DNA from: DSUN01 sp035527715
GTDB taxonomy: Bacteria; Planctomycetota; PUPC01; DSUN01
Assembly: GCA_035527715.1 (NCBI GenBank)
Contig: DATKZY010000194.1
Coordinates: forward strand, 19,525 to 83,524
DNA: 64,000 nt
Reading direction: 5' to 3'
A program made the translations under genes and the position numbers. This document shows positions 53,874 to 62,765 of the stretch, one piece after another. The notes under the pieces were generated by a model. It searched no databases and was not told where the DNA came from. It saw nothing but the letters and a program-made list of their open reading frames with translations. How positions within the stretch are numbered: the stretch's first letter is position 1; each line of letters starts with the position of its first letter.

Positions 53874-55367
53874 CTACAGGCCACGAAGAGCGTGCCACGC
53901 CATCCGCAGGAAGTATCCGACCTGCTCGCGCGAACGCAGCTTCGGGAGGAGGAACCGCCGGAGCCCGCCCTGGCTGAGCATCCGCGTGATGCGACGCACG
54001 GCGAAGCGCCGCATCGCCCGCGCCCGAAGGGCGTTCAGGTCGGCAGCGCTCAGATGCACGGTATCGTACTCCGTGTGGAAGTAAGTGCTCCCCTGGCGCA
54101 GGCCGCCGGCAAGAAGGCCGAGCCGCTCGAACACGGAGAACAGTTCGGATCCCGGGATGGGCTGGACGGCAGAGACCTTCGCGTAGTCGAGGCCGGAACG
54201 CACGGCGAACTCCAGCGTCTCCTCGATCTGGTCCCTGGTCTCCTCGGGGAAGCCGATCATGAAGCAGCCGAAGACGTAGATGCCCAGGCGGTTGCACTTT
54301 TCGATGAGCTGCCGGACCCGCTCGGGCTTCACGGGCTTGCGGATGAACCGCAGGGTCTCGCGACAGGCGCTCTCGATGGGGAAGCCGACGCGGTACATGC
54401 CGCTGCGCGCCATCAGCTCCAGAAGGTCGTCGTCCAGCCGGTCGGAGTTGATGCCCTGCGAAACCTGCCATCGGATGTCCAGCTTCCGGTCGAGGATCGC
54501 CTGGCACAATTCCCGCACTCGCTCGGGCCGGGCCAGGAAACAGTCGTCGTGGAAATGGAACTCGCGGATGCCGTAGTCACGCATCAACAGCTCCATCTCG
54601 GCCAGAACGTTGGCCGCGCTGCGCACCCGGAACTTCCGGAACCGCCTGCGGACGCTGCAGAAAAGGCAGTTGTAGAGGCAGCCACGGCTGGTGATCATGT
54701 GGCCGATGGGCCACCGCATGGCGGCCGCGAAGTTGGCCTTCCGCTGCCAGATGTACCGCTCCATCGGGAGCAGCGGCCAGGCGGGGAATGGCAGGGCATC
54801 GAGGTCGGCGGGGGGGGCGCGGAACGCGTTCTCGCGCACCTCGTCGCCGATCCGCCACACGGTGCCAGCAACGCCGCGGGCCGCCTCGGGGCGCCCGCCA
54901 GCGATGGCACGCACCACGTCGGCAAACGTCTCCTCGCCCTCGCCCACGACCGCCGCGTCCACGACGCCCGTCGCCAGGAGCGGGGCGAACTCCACGCTGG
55001 CATGCGCGCCCCCCATCACCACGAGAGCGTCGGGCAGGCAGCCCCGCACCAGACGGGCGAGCCGAACCGCGTCGTCGCTGAACGAGCTGAAGCAGTTCGC
55101 GATGCCCACGATGTCGGGCGCCTTGTCCCGGAGCAGTTGCTCGACCTCCGCGTCGGGCAGCCCCAGTCGGACCCTCCCCTCCCCCACGCGCTCGCGTCGC
55201 TCCGCCCCCTCCGCCAGCAGGTCGCAGATCTCCACCTGAAACCCCTCGCGGAGAAGGGCGGCCGCGAGATAGGCAAGCCCCAGCGGCGGGAAGAGCCCGA
55301 ACGACGCAACGTCGCTCTCCTTGAGCGTGATCGGCGACTGGAGCAGCAGGGTCTTGGGGCCAGGCAC
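53874..55367 (-). CDS. B12-binding-type radical SAM protein (3 of 3)
   Basis: A 497-aa enzyme. LLLQSPITLKES and FGLFPPLGLAYLAAAL open a typical B12-binding N-terminal domain (with VVMGGAHASVEF and VVGEGEETF). The cluster motif is C230-LYN-C234-LF-C237, followed by EFHFHDDCFLARP, GMYRVGFPIESA and GCFMIGFPEET. The overall layout resembles enzymes that methylate or rearrange lipids and natural products. It ends the first operon (61399-53874), 25 nt after the membrane-protein gene. A small gap of ~107 nt with the promoter of the next operon follows. Confidence 0.9.
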   Translation of the reverse strand: MPGPKTLLLQSPITLKESDVASFGLFPPLGLAYLAAALLREGFQVEICDLLAEGAERRERVGEGRVRLGLPDAEVEQLLRDKAPDIVGIANCFSSFSDDAVRLARLVRGCLPDALVVMGGAHASVEFAPLLATGVVDAAVVGEGEETFADVVRAIAGGRPEAARGVAGTVWRIGDEVRENAFRAPPADLDALPFPAWPLLPMERYIWQRKANFAAAMRWPIGHMITSRGCLYNCLFCSVRRRFRKFRVRSAANVLAEMELLMRDYGIREFHFHDDCFLARPERVRELCQAILDRKLDIRWQVSQGINSDRLDDDLLELMARSGMYRVGFPIESACRETLRFIRKPVKPERVRQLIEKCNRLGIYVFGCFMIGFPEETRDQIEETLEFAVRSGLDYAKVSAVQPIPGSELFSVFERLGLLAGGLRQGSTYFHTEYDTVHLSAADLNALRARAMRRFAVRRITRMLSQGGLRRFLLPKLRSREQVGYFLRMAWHALRGL

Positions 55368-55392
55368 GCGCGGTCGTCTCCTCTACAGGGCC

Positions 55393-57348
55393 TCAGTTGC
55401 GGCTCTTGCGGAAAAGGGCATACTGCTCGGCCTCGTGGTTCTCGATGAGCTCGTAGCCAGGAATCTTCAGGCCGCTCCGCTCGCGCAAAATCGCGTAGTT
55501 TGGCGGCCCCCAGAGAAAGCAGTTGTCCACCACGATGAAATCGGGCGCGAACTTCCGCACGACCCCCTCGAGGTGCTCCGCCAGCCAGGCCGTGCCGACG
55601 CTGCGACGATCGGCCAGGCAAGTGATGAGCGGAGGGTTGCTGGATGCAATCACGTCGCCCGAAGAGGTCACGCGTCGGATGTCCTCGAGAATCGGGGCGT
55701 AGCACAGGTTCCGCCTGTCGGTTCGCGCCCGAACCAGGAGACCCACGTCGAGGGCCGCGAGAAGAAGAAACGCGCCGGCGCAGGCCGCTCGCACCCCTCG
55801 CCGGGCTCGGGGCGTGGCGAGCACGCGGCCCAGAGCATCCCACCGCCGCATGGCCACCGACCGCGCGCACAGCGCGAGGAGGCCCGCCGACACCGTGAGC
55901 ATATGCCGGTCCACGGGAAACCAGTTCACGAGCGGCAGCAACAGGAGGAATGCCAGGATCACAAGTACCAGGATTCGGGCCCCGCTCCCAGCCGCCGCCA
56001 GGACCACGAGCATCGCGAACACCGCTGCGGCGTACACGCTGTCCACCTCCGCCCCGGGGAACAGAATGGCCGACAGGAAGACGGGCGAGGTGTAGTGGAC
56101 GAGGTGAGCGGCCAGGCAGCGAAGGAAGAGCGCGGGGCGCTCCTGGAGTTCGGAGGCAATGGCCTCGTTGGCCAACGCCTCGACCCCGCCGCCCCCGAAA
56201 TACGCGCGCCCGATCGCATGGTGCGCCTCCTCTGCGGACTTGTAGAGGAAGCCAAACCGCCCCCTGCTCGGGTCGAACTTCAGGTAACAGACGCTGAGCG
56301 CCTTCGAGCTGGCCCCAGCGGCACCCATCAGCCTCGGCAGATTGGCCCACGCAATCCCGAGCACTGCCAGGGCAGCAGCCACGAGGCCGGCACGAAGCGC
56401 CAGCCTCACCCGCCGGGCCGTCAGCACCGAGTACCCCCCGCAAATGACGACGAAGAGCGCGGCCAGCACCGCCCCCTCCGGGCGTACCAGGAACAGAAAC
56501 GCCACGGTCGCGGCCATGGCCAGCCTGCCCGCGGTGTCGCGCGCCCCGCGAACAACGTACAGCGCCATGAGCGTGAGAAACGCCAAGGCGCCCGGAGCGC
56601 TGTGGACCCCCAGGCCGAAGAACACGAAATGCGCGGGCACCACACACGCCGCCAAGGTCACGAAGAACAGCGCCTTGCTCTGCGACACGCGCCCGTCCGA
56701 CCGCAGGCCCGCAAAGGACGCCATCAGGAGGAAGAGGCCCCCCGCCGCCAGGACGCTGTAGACATTCAGCGAGTCCAGGTTCGGACCGAACACCTGGAGG
56801 AACAGCGTCGTGACCAGCGGAGGGATCGGATGGATCGCCAGATACAGATACGCCCCGCCGGGGAGGTCGGCCACGAAATAGTCCGGCGCCCACCCCCTGC
56901 CGGCGACAAGGTTCGCCGCAAGCCGGTAGTAGCCAAAGACATCGCCAAGAGAAACGGTGAGCTGGCCCGGATAGGGCGACAGGGGCATCAGCAGAAGCCA
57001 CAACCCAACCACACCCGCGACCGCGACAGCGGAACGACGCTCCCAGATGCCCGCTCGGCCGATCGCCTCCGAAAGCAGCCCCCTGCCCTTCCATCCGAAG
57101 CAGGCCAGGACCACGAGAACCAGGCCCCAGGCACCCCACCGCGATGCCACTGGCCCCAGGAGGGTGAGCGAGGCCCACTGCCACGCGGCGACCAGGAGCG
57201 ACGAGAGGAGGAACGAGACGGCCAGCACAAGCGCCAACGGCCACTCCGGCGCCTTCCGCCGGCAGAACAGAGCCGTCAGGACAAGGCCGGGGACTGTGAA
57301 GACCAGGACCCCGAACACGCCCTGAAGCAGGACCACCAGATAGTGCAT
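55393..57348 (-). CDS. Polytopic membrane protein, GT-C glycosyltransferase-like
   Basis: A 651-aa protein with about twelve hydrophobic segments. A large first periplasmic loop (GDVFGYYRLAANLVAGRG) contains the D/Y-rich pattern seen in GT39/PMT-like enzymes, and a soluble C-terminal ~120 residues ends in the cytoplasm or periplasm. It differs in sequence from the 715-aa protein at 46776 but shares the plan, so the cluster encodes two such proteins, one ending each operon section. Undecaprenyl- or dolichyl-type lipid-sugar donors are plausible by analogy only. Confidence 0.72.
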   Translation of the reverse strand: MHYLVVLLQGVFGVLVFTVPGLVLTALFCRRKAPEWPLALVLAVSFLLSSLLVAAWQWASLTLLGPVASRWGAWGLVLVVLACFGWKGRGLLSEAIGRAGIWERRSAVAVAGVVGLWLLLMPLSPYPGQLTVSLGDVFGYYRLAANLVAGRGWAPDYFVADLPGGAYLYLAIHPIPPLVTTLFLQVFGPNLDSLNVYSVLAAGGLFLLMASFAGLRSDGRVSQSKALFFVTLAACVVPAHFVFFGLGVHSAPGALAFLTLMALYVVRGARDTAGRLAMAATVAFLFLVRPEGAVLAALFVVICGGYSVLTARRVRLALRAGLVAAALAVLGIAWANLPRLMGAAGASSKALSVCYLKFDPSRGRFGFLYKSAEEAHHAIGRAYFGGGGVEALANEAIASELQERPALFLRCLAAHLVHYTSPVFLSAILFPGAEVDSVYAAAVFAMLVVLAAAGSGARILVLVILAFLLLLPLVNWFPVDRHMLTVSAGLLALCARSVAMRRWDALGRVLATPRARRGVRAACAGAFLLLAALDVGLLVRARTDRRNLCYAPILEDIRRVTSSGDVIASSNPPLITCLADRRSVGTAWLAEHLEGVVRKFAPDFIVVDNCFLWGPPNYAILRERSGLKIPGYELIENHEAEQYALFRKSRN

Positions 57349-57357
57349 GCTACGGGA

Positions 57358-58128
57358 TCACCCCCTCGCGGAGCCGCCCTTGACGGCAACGAGCGACGCC
57401 AGCGGAGCCCAGCCGCGGCGCCGGGGCTTCGGGCCAAGCAGCTTGTCGGAGAGGGAGCTCAGCCCAAACCAGTGGTAGCGCGCCTCCACGCGGCACCCCG
57501 CCTCCTCGAACAGGCGAGTGAGCTTCCCCGAATCCACCCCCTCCTCCTGCCACTCCGAGAGGTCGTAGAGGTCGCCGGAGACCTCGCGGCTCGCCCGGCG
57601 GTACTTCGCCTTGGCATTCCGCAGCTTGCGGTACACGAACAGCGGCAGGCGGAAGCGTCGGCGGAAACAGAGGTCCATGTCGTGGTCCGAGTAGAAGACT
57701 CCGCCCGCCCGGAGCACCCTGGCCACCTCGGCCACCAGCCCCTCGAAGGCGTACAGGTGGTGAAGAACGGCGAAGCAAACGACGGCGTCGAAGCTGCCGT
57801 CGGCGAACGGCAGGCAAGCCGCATCGCCCACCACGGCCAGGTCGAACGACTCGCGATGGACGGCGAGGATCCGCGCCGACACGTCGAGCCCCACTCGCGG
57901 GTCGAACAGCCCCTCCGCGCATCGCGCGACCAGGCCGCTGCCCGCGCCGAGGTCGAGGAGGCAGCCGCCGGGCGCCCGGTCCCGCAGCGCGGCCAGGCGG
58001 CTTCGCAGCCATCGCTCGAGCGTCGGGGAGCGTCGGCGGTCAATCTCCTCGTACCGGCCCGCGACGGCGTCGTAGAGTCGGCGATTGGCGTCTCTCACCT
58101 CGCGCGGCGTCGCGTCGCGTCGCTTCAC
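57358..58128 (-). CDS. SAM-dependent methyltransferase (class I)
   Basis: A 256-aa Methyltransf_11-type enzyme. The SAM-binding motif I is LLDLGAGSG (residues 57-65), with VGLDVS for the acidic ribose contact, and FADGSFDAVVCFAVLHHL and VLRAGGVFYSDHD downstream. The GTG at 58128 is chosen because it overlaps the epimerase stop as GTGA and has AGGAG upstream; a longer frame to 58158 lacks such support. The substrate is probably the product of the neighbouring glycosyl or radical-SAM enzymes. Confidence 0.87.
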   Translation of the reverse strand: MKRRDATPREVRDANRRLYDAVAGRYEEIDRRRSPTLERWLRSRLAALRDRAPGGCLLDLGAGSGLVARCAEGLFDPRVGLDVSARILAVHRESFDLAVVGDAACLPFADGSFDAVVCFAVLHHLYAFEGLVAEVARVLRAGGVFYSDHDMDLCFRRRFRLPLFVYRKLRNAKAKYRRASREVSGDLYDLSEWQEEGVDSGKLTRLFEEAGCRVEARYHWFGLSSLSDKLLGPKPRRRGWAPLASLVAVKGGSARG

Positions 58129-59099
58129 AGCAGCCGCTCCTGCCGGTAGAACGCGCACGCCCGTTCCACGCTGTCGCGGAACGGGCGCGTGGCCTGCCAG
58201 GCCAGCTCCTTCGCCGCGCGGGCGCTCGAGTAGTACTTGTAGGCGAAGAGATCGCCCACGATCTGCGGCGTGAGAAAGCGATTGCCCGAGAGCCGCCCTG
58301 CAAGCCAGGCCGCTGCCGCCATCGGCCCGCGGGCGCAGCGGGGCAGGCGCAGCCAGCGGGGGCGACGCCCGACCACATCGGCGATCGTGGCGAAGATGTC
58401 GGCGAACGGCAGGTTCGCCCCGCCCAGGACGTAGCGGCGCCCCGACGCGCCGCTCTCCCCCGCCGCCAGGATGCCCTCGACCACGTCGTCCACGTCCACA
58501 ACGTTGCTGCCCCCCGGCGGCACGGGCACGAGGCGCGAGCGGGCGATCTTGGCGATGAGCGTGCCGGAGTTCAGCGTGCGGTCGCCCGGGCCGTAGACGG
58601 TCGTGGGGTTCGCAATCACCACGTGCTGGCCCCGCGCTGCCTCGATGGCCGCCTTCTCCGCCTCCAGCTTGCTGGCCAGATAGGGGTTCCGCCGCACGTC
58701 GGCGGCGGACGGTGTCGCGTCCTCATCAAGCACCGTGTCCGCCGAACGCGAGATGCCAAGGGTAATGGCGCTGCTGACGACCACGCACCGCTCGACACCC
58801 CACCGCCTCGCGGCGGCCAGCACGTTCGCCGTGCCCTGTCCGTTCACGCGGAGCAGTTCCTCCCGCCGCCGTGGGTCGAAGGTCACAAGCGCGGCCAGAT
58901 GATAGAGGCGCTGGCAGCCTCGGCCCGCGTCGCCGAGCGACTCGGGCGCGAGGATGTCACCTTGGACACCCCGCACGCCCTTCGGCAGCCAGGGGGCGTC
59001 GCGGCGGGCGAGGGCGACGACCTCGTCGCCCCGCGCGCACAGCCGCTCGACGAGGCGGCTACCGATGAAGCCTGTGGCGCCCGTGACGAGTGCCTTCAC
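58125..59099 (-). CDS. NAD-dependent epimerase/dehydratase (extended SDR)
   Basis: A 324-aa extended short-chain dehydrogenase. The nucleotide motif TGATGFIG is at residues 6-13, YHLAALVTF follows, and the catalytic Y140-LAS-K144 occurs in NPYLASKLEAEK. VANPTTVYGPGDR-type spacing and NVVDVDDVVEGIL match the HpnA/dihydroflavonol-reductase-like branch. It likely converts a nucleotide sugar or a lipid-linked ketone in the cluster pathway. Overlaps of 4 nt with both neighbours show tight operon packing. Confidence 0.88.
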   Translation of the reverse strand: MKALVTGATGFIGSRLVERLCARGDEVVALARRDAPWLPKGVRGVQGDILAPESLGDAGRGCQRLYHLAALVTFDPRRREELLRVNGQGTANVLAAARRWGVERCVVVSSAITLGISRSADTVLDEDATPSAADVRRNPYLASKLEAEKAAIEAARGQHVVIANPTTVYGPGDRTLNSGTLIAKIARSRLVPVPPGGSNVVDVDDVVEGILAAGESGASGRRYVLGGANLPFADIFATIADVVGRRPRWLRLPRCARGPMAAAAWLAGRLSGNRFLTPQIVGDLFAYKYYSSARAAKELAWQATRPFRDSVERACAFYRQERLL

Positions 59100-60172
59100 C
59101 TGCCACCCTCCAGGTCGTCAGGGCCGAACACCTCGTCCCAGCGCAGCGGCAGCGTCTGGGCGTGGAACGTCTTGCTCAGATGGCGCTCGACGAACTCGTC
59201 GTCCGTCGAGGCCAGGCATTTCTGGTGGTAGACCGCAAGCTGGGGCACGCGGAGCGCGCGGGCGCGGACCGTGGCCAGCTCGTCCTCAAACACGTTGCCG
59301 AACGAAATGTGGAGGAAGGGGCACACGAGCACGTCGCCGTAGGGCGTGAGGTACAGGATTTCCTTGGCGGCCCCGCAACCGGTGCGGCACAGGTTCGCCT
59401 GGAAATCCGTGCGAAGATACGGGCCGCGACGGGTCTGCTCTTCGATGAACCTCTGATCGTCCTCGGTGAGGAGCATCTCGGTGTTGTCGGCCCACCGTCC
59501 CGCGCGGACGGGCAGGATGAAGTAGAGGATCAGCCGCTTGCGGATGGCAAGGTCGGCCAGGCCGCGAATCCCCTCGCTGCGCAGGCTCTGATGGGTGACC
59601 ACGGCGCCCAGGGTCACGTGCATCCCCGCGGCGAGGCCGCGCTCGATGCCTGCCAGGGCGGCCTCGAACGTGCCGGCGCGCCCTCGGAACCGGTCGTGCT
59701 CCTCCGCGATCGCGCTGTCGAGGCTCACGGTGAGAATGTCCACACCCCACGACTTCAGCTCGGCCACCCGCTCGGGCGTGAGCAGGGTGCCGTTGGTGGT
59801 GACGGAGATGACGTTGCGGCTGGGGCGGCAGGCGGCGATGACTTCGCGAAGACGCGGGAACAGCAGCGGCTCGCCGCCCTGGAACGAGAAGTTCACGGCG
59901 CCCAGGCGCATCGCCTGCTCGGCCACGCGCGCGTAGTCTGCCGCCGCCATCGTCCTGCGGCCCGGCTGCTCGAGCGCGGCGGCGAAGCAGTGCTCGCAGC
60001 GCAGATTGCACGCGAAGTCCACCGCGAAGTCCACGTAGCGCAGCCGCGTCCGCCGGAAGAGCTTGGCCAGCAGCACGGCCTTCGCCAGACGCAGCGTGAG
60101 CAGCGGCTTGCGGGGCCGGAACGCGTAGCGAAGGTTAAGCGCCAACTGGCGAACGGCGTCGGCGACAGGCAT
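59096..60172 (-). CDS. Radical SAM protein with C-terminal auxiliary-cluster region
   Basis: A 358-aa enzyme with C55-NLR-C59-EH-C62, FQGGEPLLFPRL, TTNGTLLTPERV and LTVSLDSAIAEEHD. The C-terminal third carries LCRTGCGA, VCPFLH and QKCLAS cysteines as in SPASM/twitch proteins, and a tail of ~30 residues (HLSKTFHAQTLPLRWDE). The basic N-terminal helix (LNLRYAFRPRKPLLTLRLAK) again suggests membrane association, as in the two other SPASM-type proteins of the cluster. It overlaps the epimerase gene by 4 nt. Confidence 0.9.
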   Translation of the reverse strand: MPVADAVRQLALNLRYAFRPRKPLLTLRLAKAVLLAKLFRRTRLRYVDFAVDFACNLRCEHCFAAALEQPGRRTMAAADYARVAEQAMRLGAVNFSFQGGEPLLFPRLREVIAACRPSRNVISVTTNGTLLTPERVAELKSWGVDILTVSLDSAIAEEHDRFRGRAGTFEAALAGIERGLAAGMHVTLGAVVTHQSLRSEGIRGLADLAIRKRLILYFILPVRAGRWADNTEMLLTEDDQRFIEEQTRRGPYLRTDFQANLCRTGCGAAKEILYLTPYGDVLVCPFLHISFGNVFEDELATVRARALRVPQLAVYHQKCLASTDDEFVERHLSKTFHAQTLPLRWDEVFGPDDLEGGR

Positions 60173-60199
60173 AGGCCAACCTGACTGGAGCGGCGGCGG

Positions 60200-61399
60200 T
60201 CAAGCGCGCGGCTCGCCCTTGTCCTGCTCCCCGCTCTCGCGCCCCACTTTGGCGTAGCTGCTCGTCTGCCGGTAGAAGGGATACGACAAACCGGTGGCCA
60301 GGAGCAGGAGGCTGCTGTACACATACGTGACCAGCATCGTCAGGAAGTCGGCGTCCTCTCCCCCCTCCGGCAGCGGGATGCGGCGGAACGTGGCGCTCGT
60401 GAGGATGAGGAGCAGGACGAGGAACGCCAGGCCGATGAGCACCACGTCGTAGCGGCCCAGCGTGAGGAGCGAGGCCCCGAGCATGAGCAGCCACACCCCC
60501 GCCCAGGGCAGGAGCAGGAGCTGCGCGAGCTTCGTGCAGTAGATCACCTTCCAGCCTTTCGGCATGTCGGGCACCCGATAGAGGAACCGCAGGGCCTCGC
60601 GCAGGTAGGCATTCGACTTGCGGAACTTGTGCGCGAAAAACTGCTCCAGCGTGCTCGGCCCGCGCACCTCGCTCACCACCGCCTCCCGGCAGTACACGCT
60701 CCGCAGGCCCCGCGTGTTCGCCTCGAACGCCACGTAGATGTCGTCGGCCACCACGTCGGCCGGGAACGCGGCGAACAGGTCGCGACGGAACGCGTAGCAC
60801 ACGGCAATCACAATGCTGGTGGCGCACACGTCGCTCTCGAGCAGCCGGCCCCGATTCTGCCCCGCCCAGTAGCACCGGTCCACCTCGAGCGGCTTGGCCG
60901 GATACGTGTAGGCCCCGACCACCGCCACGCGCTCGTCCCGGTAGAACTCCCGCACCAGCGCCGAAACCGTGTCCAGCTCCATCTGCCCGTCCACGTCGGT
61001 GTTCACCACGATGCTCCCCCGAAGCTGGGGCAGCACGTGGTTGAGCTGGTAGATCTTCCCCTTCTGCGGGCACGAGACCACGCGCACCGCGGGATCGTCC
61101 TTCGCCTGCGCGGCGAGAAGCTCCGGCGTGCCATCGGTCGAGCCGCCGTCCGCGAACACGATCTCCAGCCGCTCCTTCGGGTAATCCTGCTCCCGCAGGT
61201 TGATGTACTTCGCAACGATCTGGTCCCGCTCGTTGTAGCAGGGCACGACCACGGACACGAACGGCAGGTCCTCACAGTCCACCGGCGCGGCGGCCCGCGG
61301 CCGAAGCAGCGTCTGGAACCTCAGGCAGATGTAGTACCCGAAACAGGTCCAGCCGATCACCACGCAGCTCAGGCCGAACAGGAAGATGAGAACCCACAC
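60200..61399 (-). CDS. Membrane family-2 glycosyltransferase
   Basis: A 399-aa GT2 enzyme. An N-terminal membrane helix (WVLIFLFGLSCVVIGWTC) precedes the GT-A domain: VVPCYNERDQI, FADGGSTDG with D84, and the metal motif T-D135-V-D137. ADDIYVAFEANTRG provides the acceptor-side acidic residues and HKFRKS stands near the place of the usual QxxRW. Three or four C-terminal membrane helices follow. The plan fits processive or polyprenol-linked synthases (hyaluronan/cellulose-synthase-like). First gene of the 61399-53874 operon, starting with GTG and driven by the promoter at 61435-61463. Confidence 0.9.
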   Translation of the reverse strand: MWVLIFLFGLSCVVIGWTCFGYYICLRFQTLLRPRAAAPVDCEDLPFVSVVVPCYNERDQIVAKYINLREQDYPKERLEIVFADGGSTDGTPELLAAQAKDDPAVRVVSCPQKGKIYQLNHVLPQLRGSIVVNTDVDGQMELDTVSALVREFYRDERVAVVGAYTYPAKPLEVDRCYWAGQNRGRLLESDVCATSIVIAVCYAFRRDLFAAFPADVVADDIYVAFEANTRGLRSVYCREAVVSEVRGPSTLEQFFAHKFRKSNAYLREALRFLYRVPDMPKGWKVIYCTKLAQLLLLPWAGVWLLMLGASLLTLGRYDVVLIGLAFLVLLLILTSATFRRIPLPEGGEDADFLTMLVTYVYSSLLLLATGLSYPFYRQTSSYAKVGRESGEQDKGEPRA

Positions 61400-61434
61400 G
61401 GCGGTGCACTCCGGAGGCCTCGTGTCGAGCCATG

Positions 61435-61463
61435 AGTATATAGCCCGGCCTTGCCCGGTTCAA
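61435..61463 (-). promoter_or_regulatory. Promoter of the first rSAM/glycosyltransferase operon
   Basis: On the minus strand TTGAAC (61463-61458), 17 nt, TATACT (61440-61435), 36 nt before the GTG start. It diverges from the AKR-gene promoter 21 nt away. Confidence 0.65.
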
Positions 61464-61483
61464 CGCCATTTTCTCTGAACCGC

Positions 61484-61512
61484 TTGACGCGGCGGCGGCG
61501 ACGCCTTACAAT
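61484..61512 (+). promoter_or_regulatory. Promoter of the AKR-like gene
   Basis: TTGACG (61484-61489), 17 nt, TACAAT (61507-61512). The leader is ~50 nt and contains a strong AAAGGAGG ribosome-binding site at 61558-61565. Confidence 0.65.
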
Positions 61513-61570
61513 GGCTTCTGAAGGTTAGAGTTTACGTTGTGCCCGATGCGGAGGAGCAAAGGAGGCTGCA

Positions 61571-62680
61571 ATGCCGAGGAACAGGATGACCCGCCGCGAA
61601 TTCGTCCGCGACACGGCCGTCGCGACCGCCGCCGTCGCCGCGGCGGGGGCCGCCGTCGCCAAGGCCCCCGAGGCCGGCGCCGCGGACGCCAGCAAAGTCC
61701 TCAACCACAACCCGAACATGGAGTACCGCCGCTGCGGGAAGACCGGCCTCATGGTCTCCGCCGTCTGCCTCGGCGGGCACTGGAAGCGCATCAACGAGGT
61801 CGTCAAGGACGCCTACAAGGGCGGCAACTGGCTCTCCGTGGACCCCAAGAACCCCAATTTCCTCGCCAACCGCACCGAGATCGTCAGCCGCTGCATTGAC
61901 GTGGGCATCAACTACATTGACGCCTGCACCCACAAAGAAACCCTCGCCTACAGCCACGCCCTCAAGGGCCGACGCGACAAGATGTACCTCGGCTACTCCT
62001 GGTACGAGCACGAACTGCGCAACGGCCAGTACCGCACCGCCGAAAAACTCCTCCAATCCCTCGACGAAGGCATGAAGCTCTGCGGACTCGACTACGTGGA
62101 CCTCTGGCGCGTCACCATGCACGAGCAGAGCCACAAGCACGCCGCCCCCGAAGTCGAGCAGATGATGAAGGCCCTCGAGACCGCCAAGAAGCAGGGCAAG
62201 GCCCGCTTCACCGGCTTCTCCTCCCACGCGCGCCCCCACATCCAGAAGATGATCGAGACCTACCCCAACGTCGTGGACATCATCGTCACCCCCTACACCG
62301 CCAAGACCAAGGAAGCACCCAAGGACAGCCTCTTCGACGCCCTCAAGAAGCACGACGTCGGCATGTTCGGCATCAAGCCCTTCGCCAGCGGCTCCCTCTT
62401 CAAAGCCGGCGGAGCGCCCGCCGGCCCCGACGCCGAGGAGGACGACCGCCGCGCCCGACTCGCCATCCGCTACATCCTCTGCAACCCCGCCATCACCGCC
62501 CCCATCCCCGGCATGGTCAGCACCCACCAGGTGGACAACGTGGCCCTCGCCATCAAGGAACGCAAGGAGAACAAGGAGCTCACCCGCGCCGAGCGTGATG
62601 AGCTCGATGCCGCGATGAACACCGCGTGGGCCAACCTGCCCCACGACTACCAGTGGCTCAAGGACTGGGAGCACGTCTGA
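61571..62680 (+). CDS. Tat-exported aldo/keto-reductase-like protein, degenerate active site
   Basis: A 369-aa AKR-fold protein with a textbook Tat signal (TRREFVRDTAVATAA). The fold is clear from YRRCGKTGLMVSAVCLGG at the start of the barrel and ITAPIPGMVSTHQVDN near the end. Of the D-Y-K-H catalytic tetrad only Asp in NYIDAC lines up. The Tyr position (D+5) is Lys, the usual Lys in F-L-A-T-K is replaced (MYLGYS), and the His in DLYxLH is replaced (DLWRVT). Normal NADPH-dependent carbonyl reduction is therefore doubtful. It is followed by a tetraheme lipoprotein gene, hinting at a redox role in the envelope. Confidence 0.88.
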   Translation: MPRNRMTRREFVRDTAVATAAVAAAGAAVAKAPEAGAADASKVLNHNPNMEYRRCGKTGLMVSAVCLGGHWKRINEVVKDAYKGGNWLSVDPKNPNFLANRTEIVSRCIDVGINYIDACTHKETLAYSHALKGRRDKMYLGYSWYEHELRNGQYRTAEKLLQSLDEGMKLCGLDYVDLWRVTMHEQSHKHAAPEVEQMMKALETAKKQGKARFTGFSSHARPHIQKMIETYPNVVDIIVTPYTAKTKEAPKDSLFDALKKHDVGMFGIKPFASGSLFKAGGAPAGPDAEEDDRRARLAIRYILCNPAITAPIPGMVSTHQVDNVALAIKERKENKELTRAERDELDAAMNTAWANLPHDYQWLKDWEHV

Positions 62681-62707
62681 GCGGACCCGCTGATCCTCCG
62701 ATTCCCC

Positions 62708-62736
62708 CGTCGGGGCGGCCCCACGCCGCCCCGACG
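62708..62736. terminator. Perfect 12-bp hairpin between AKR and cytochrome genes
   Basis: CGTCGGGGCGGC (62708-62719) pairs exactly with GCCGCCCCGACG (62725-62736) around a 5-nt loop. There is no T-run, so it may attenuate or stabilise the mRNA rather than end it. Confidence 0.5.
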
Positions 62737-62765
62737 CCTCACCCTCAACCCACAAAGGGCCCCCC

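Noticed and set aside
46776..61399. RiPP precursor peptide for the SPASM-type enzymes
   Set aside because: All gaps in the block are short (at most ~107 nt) and none contains a plausible small gene with a ribosome-binding site.
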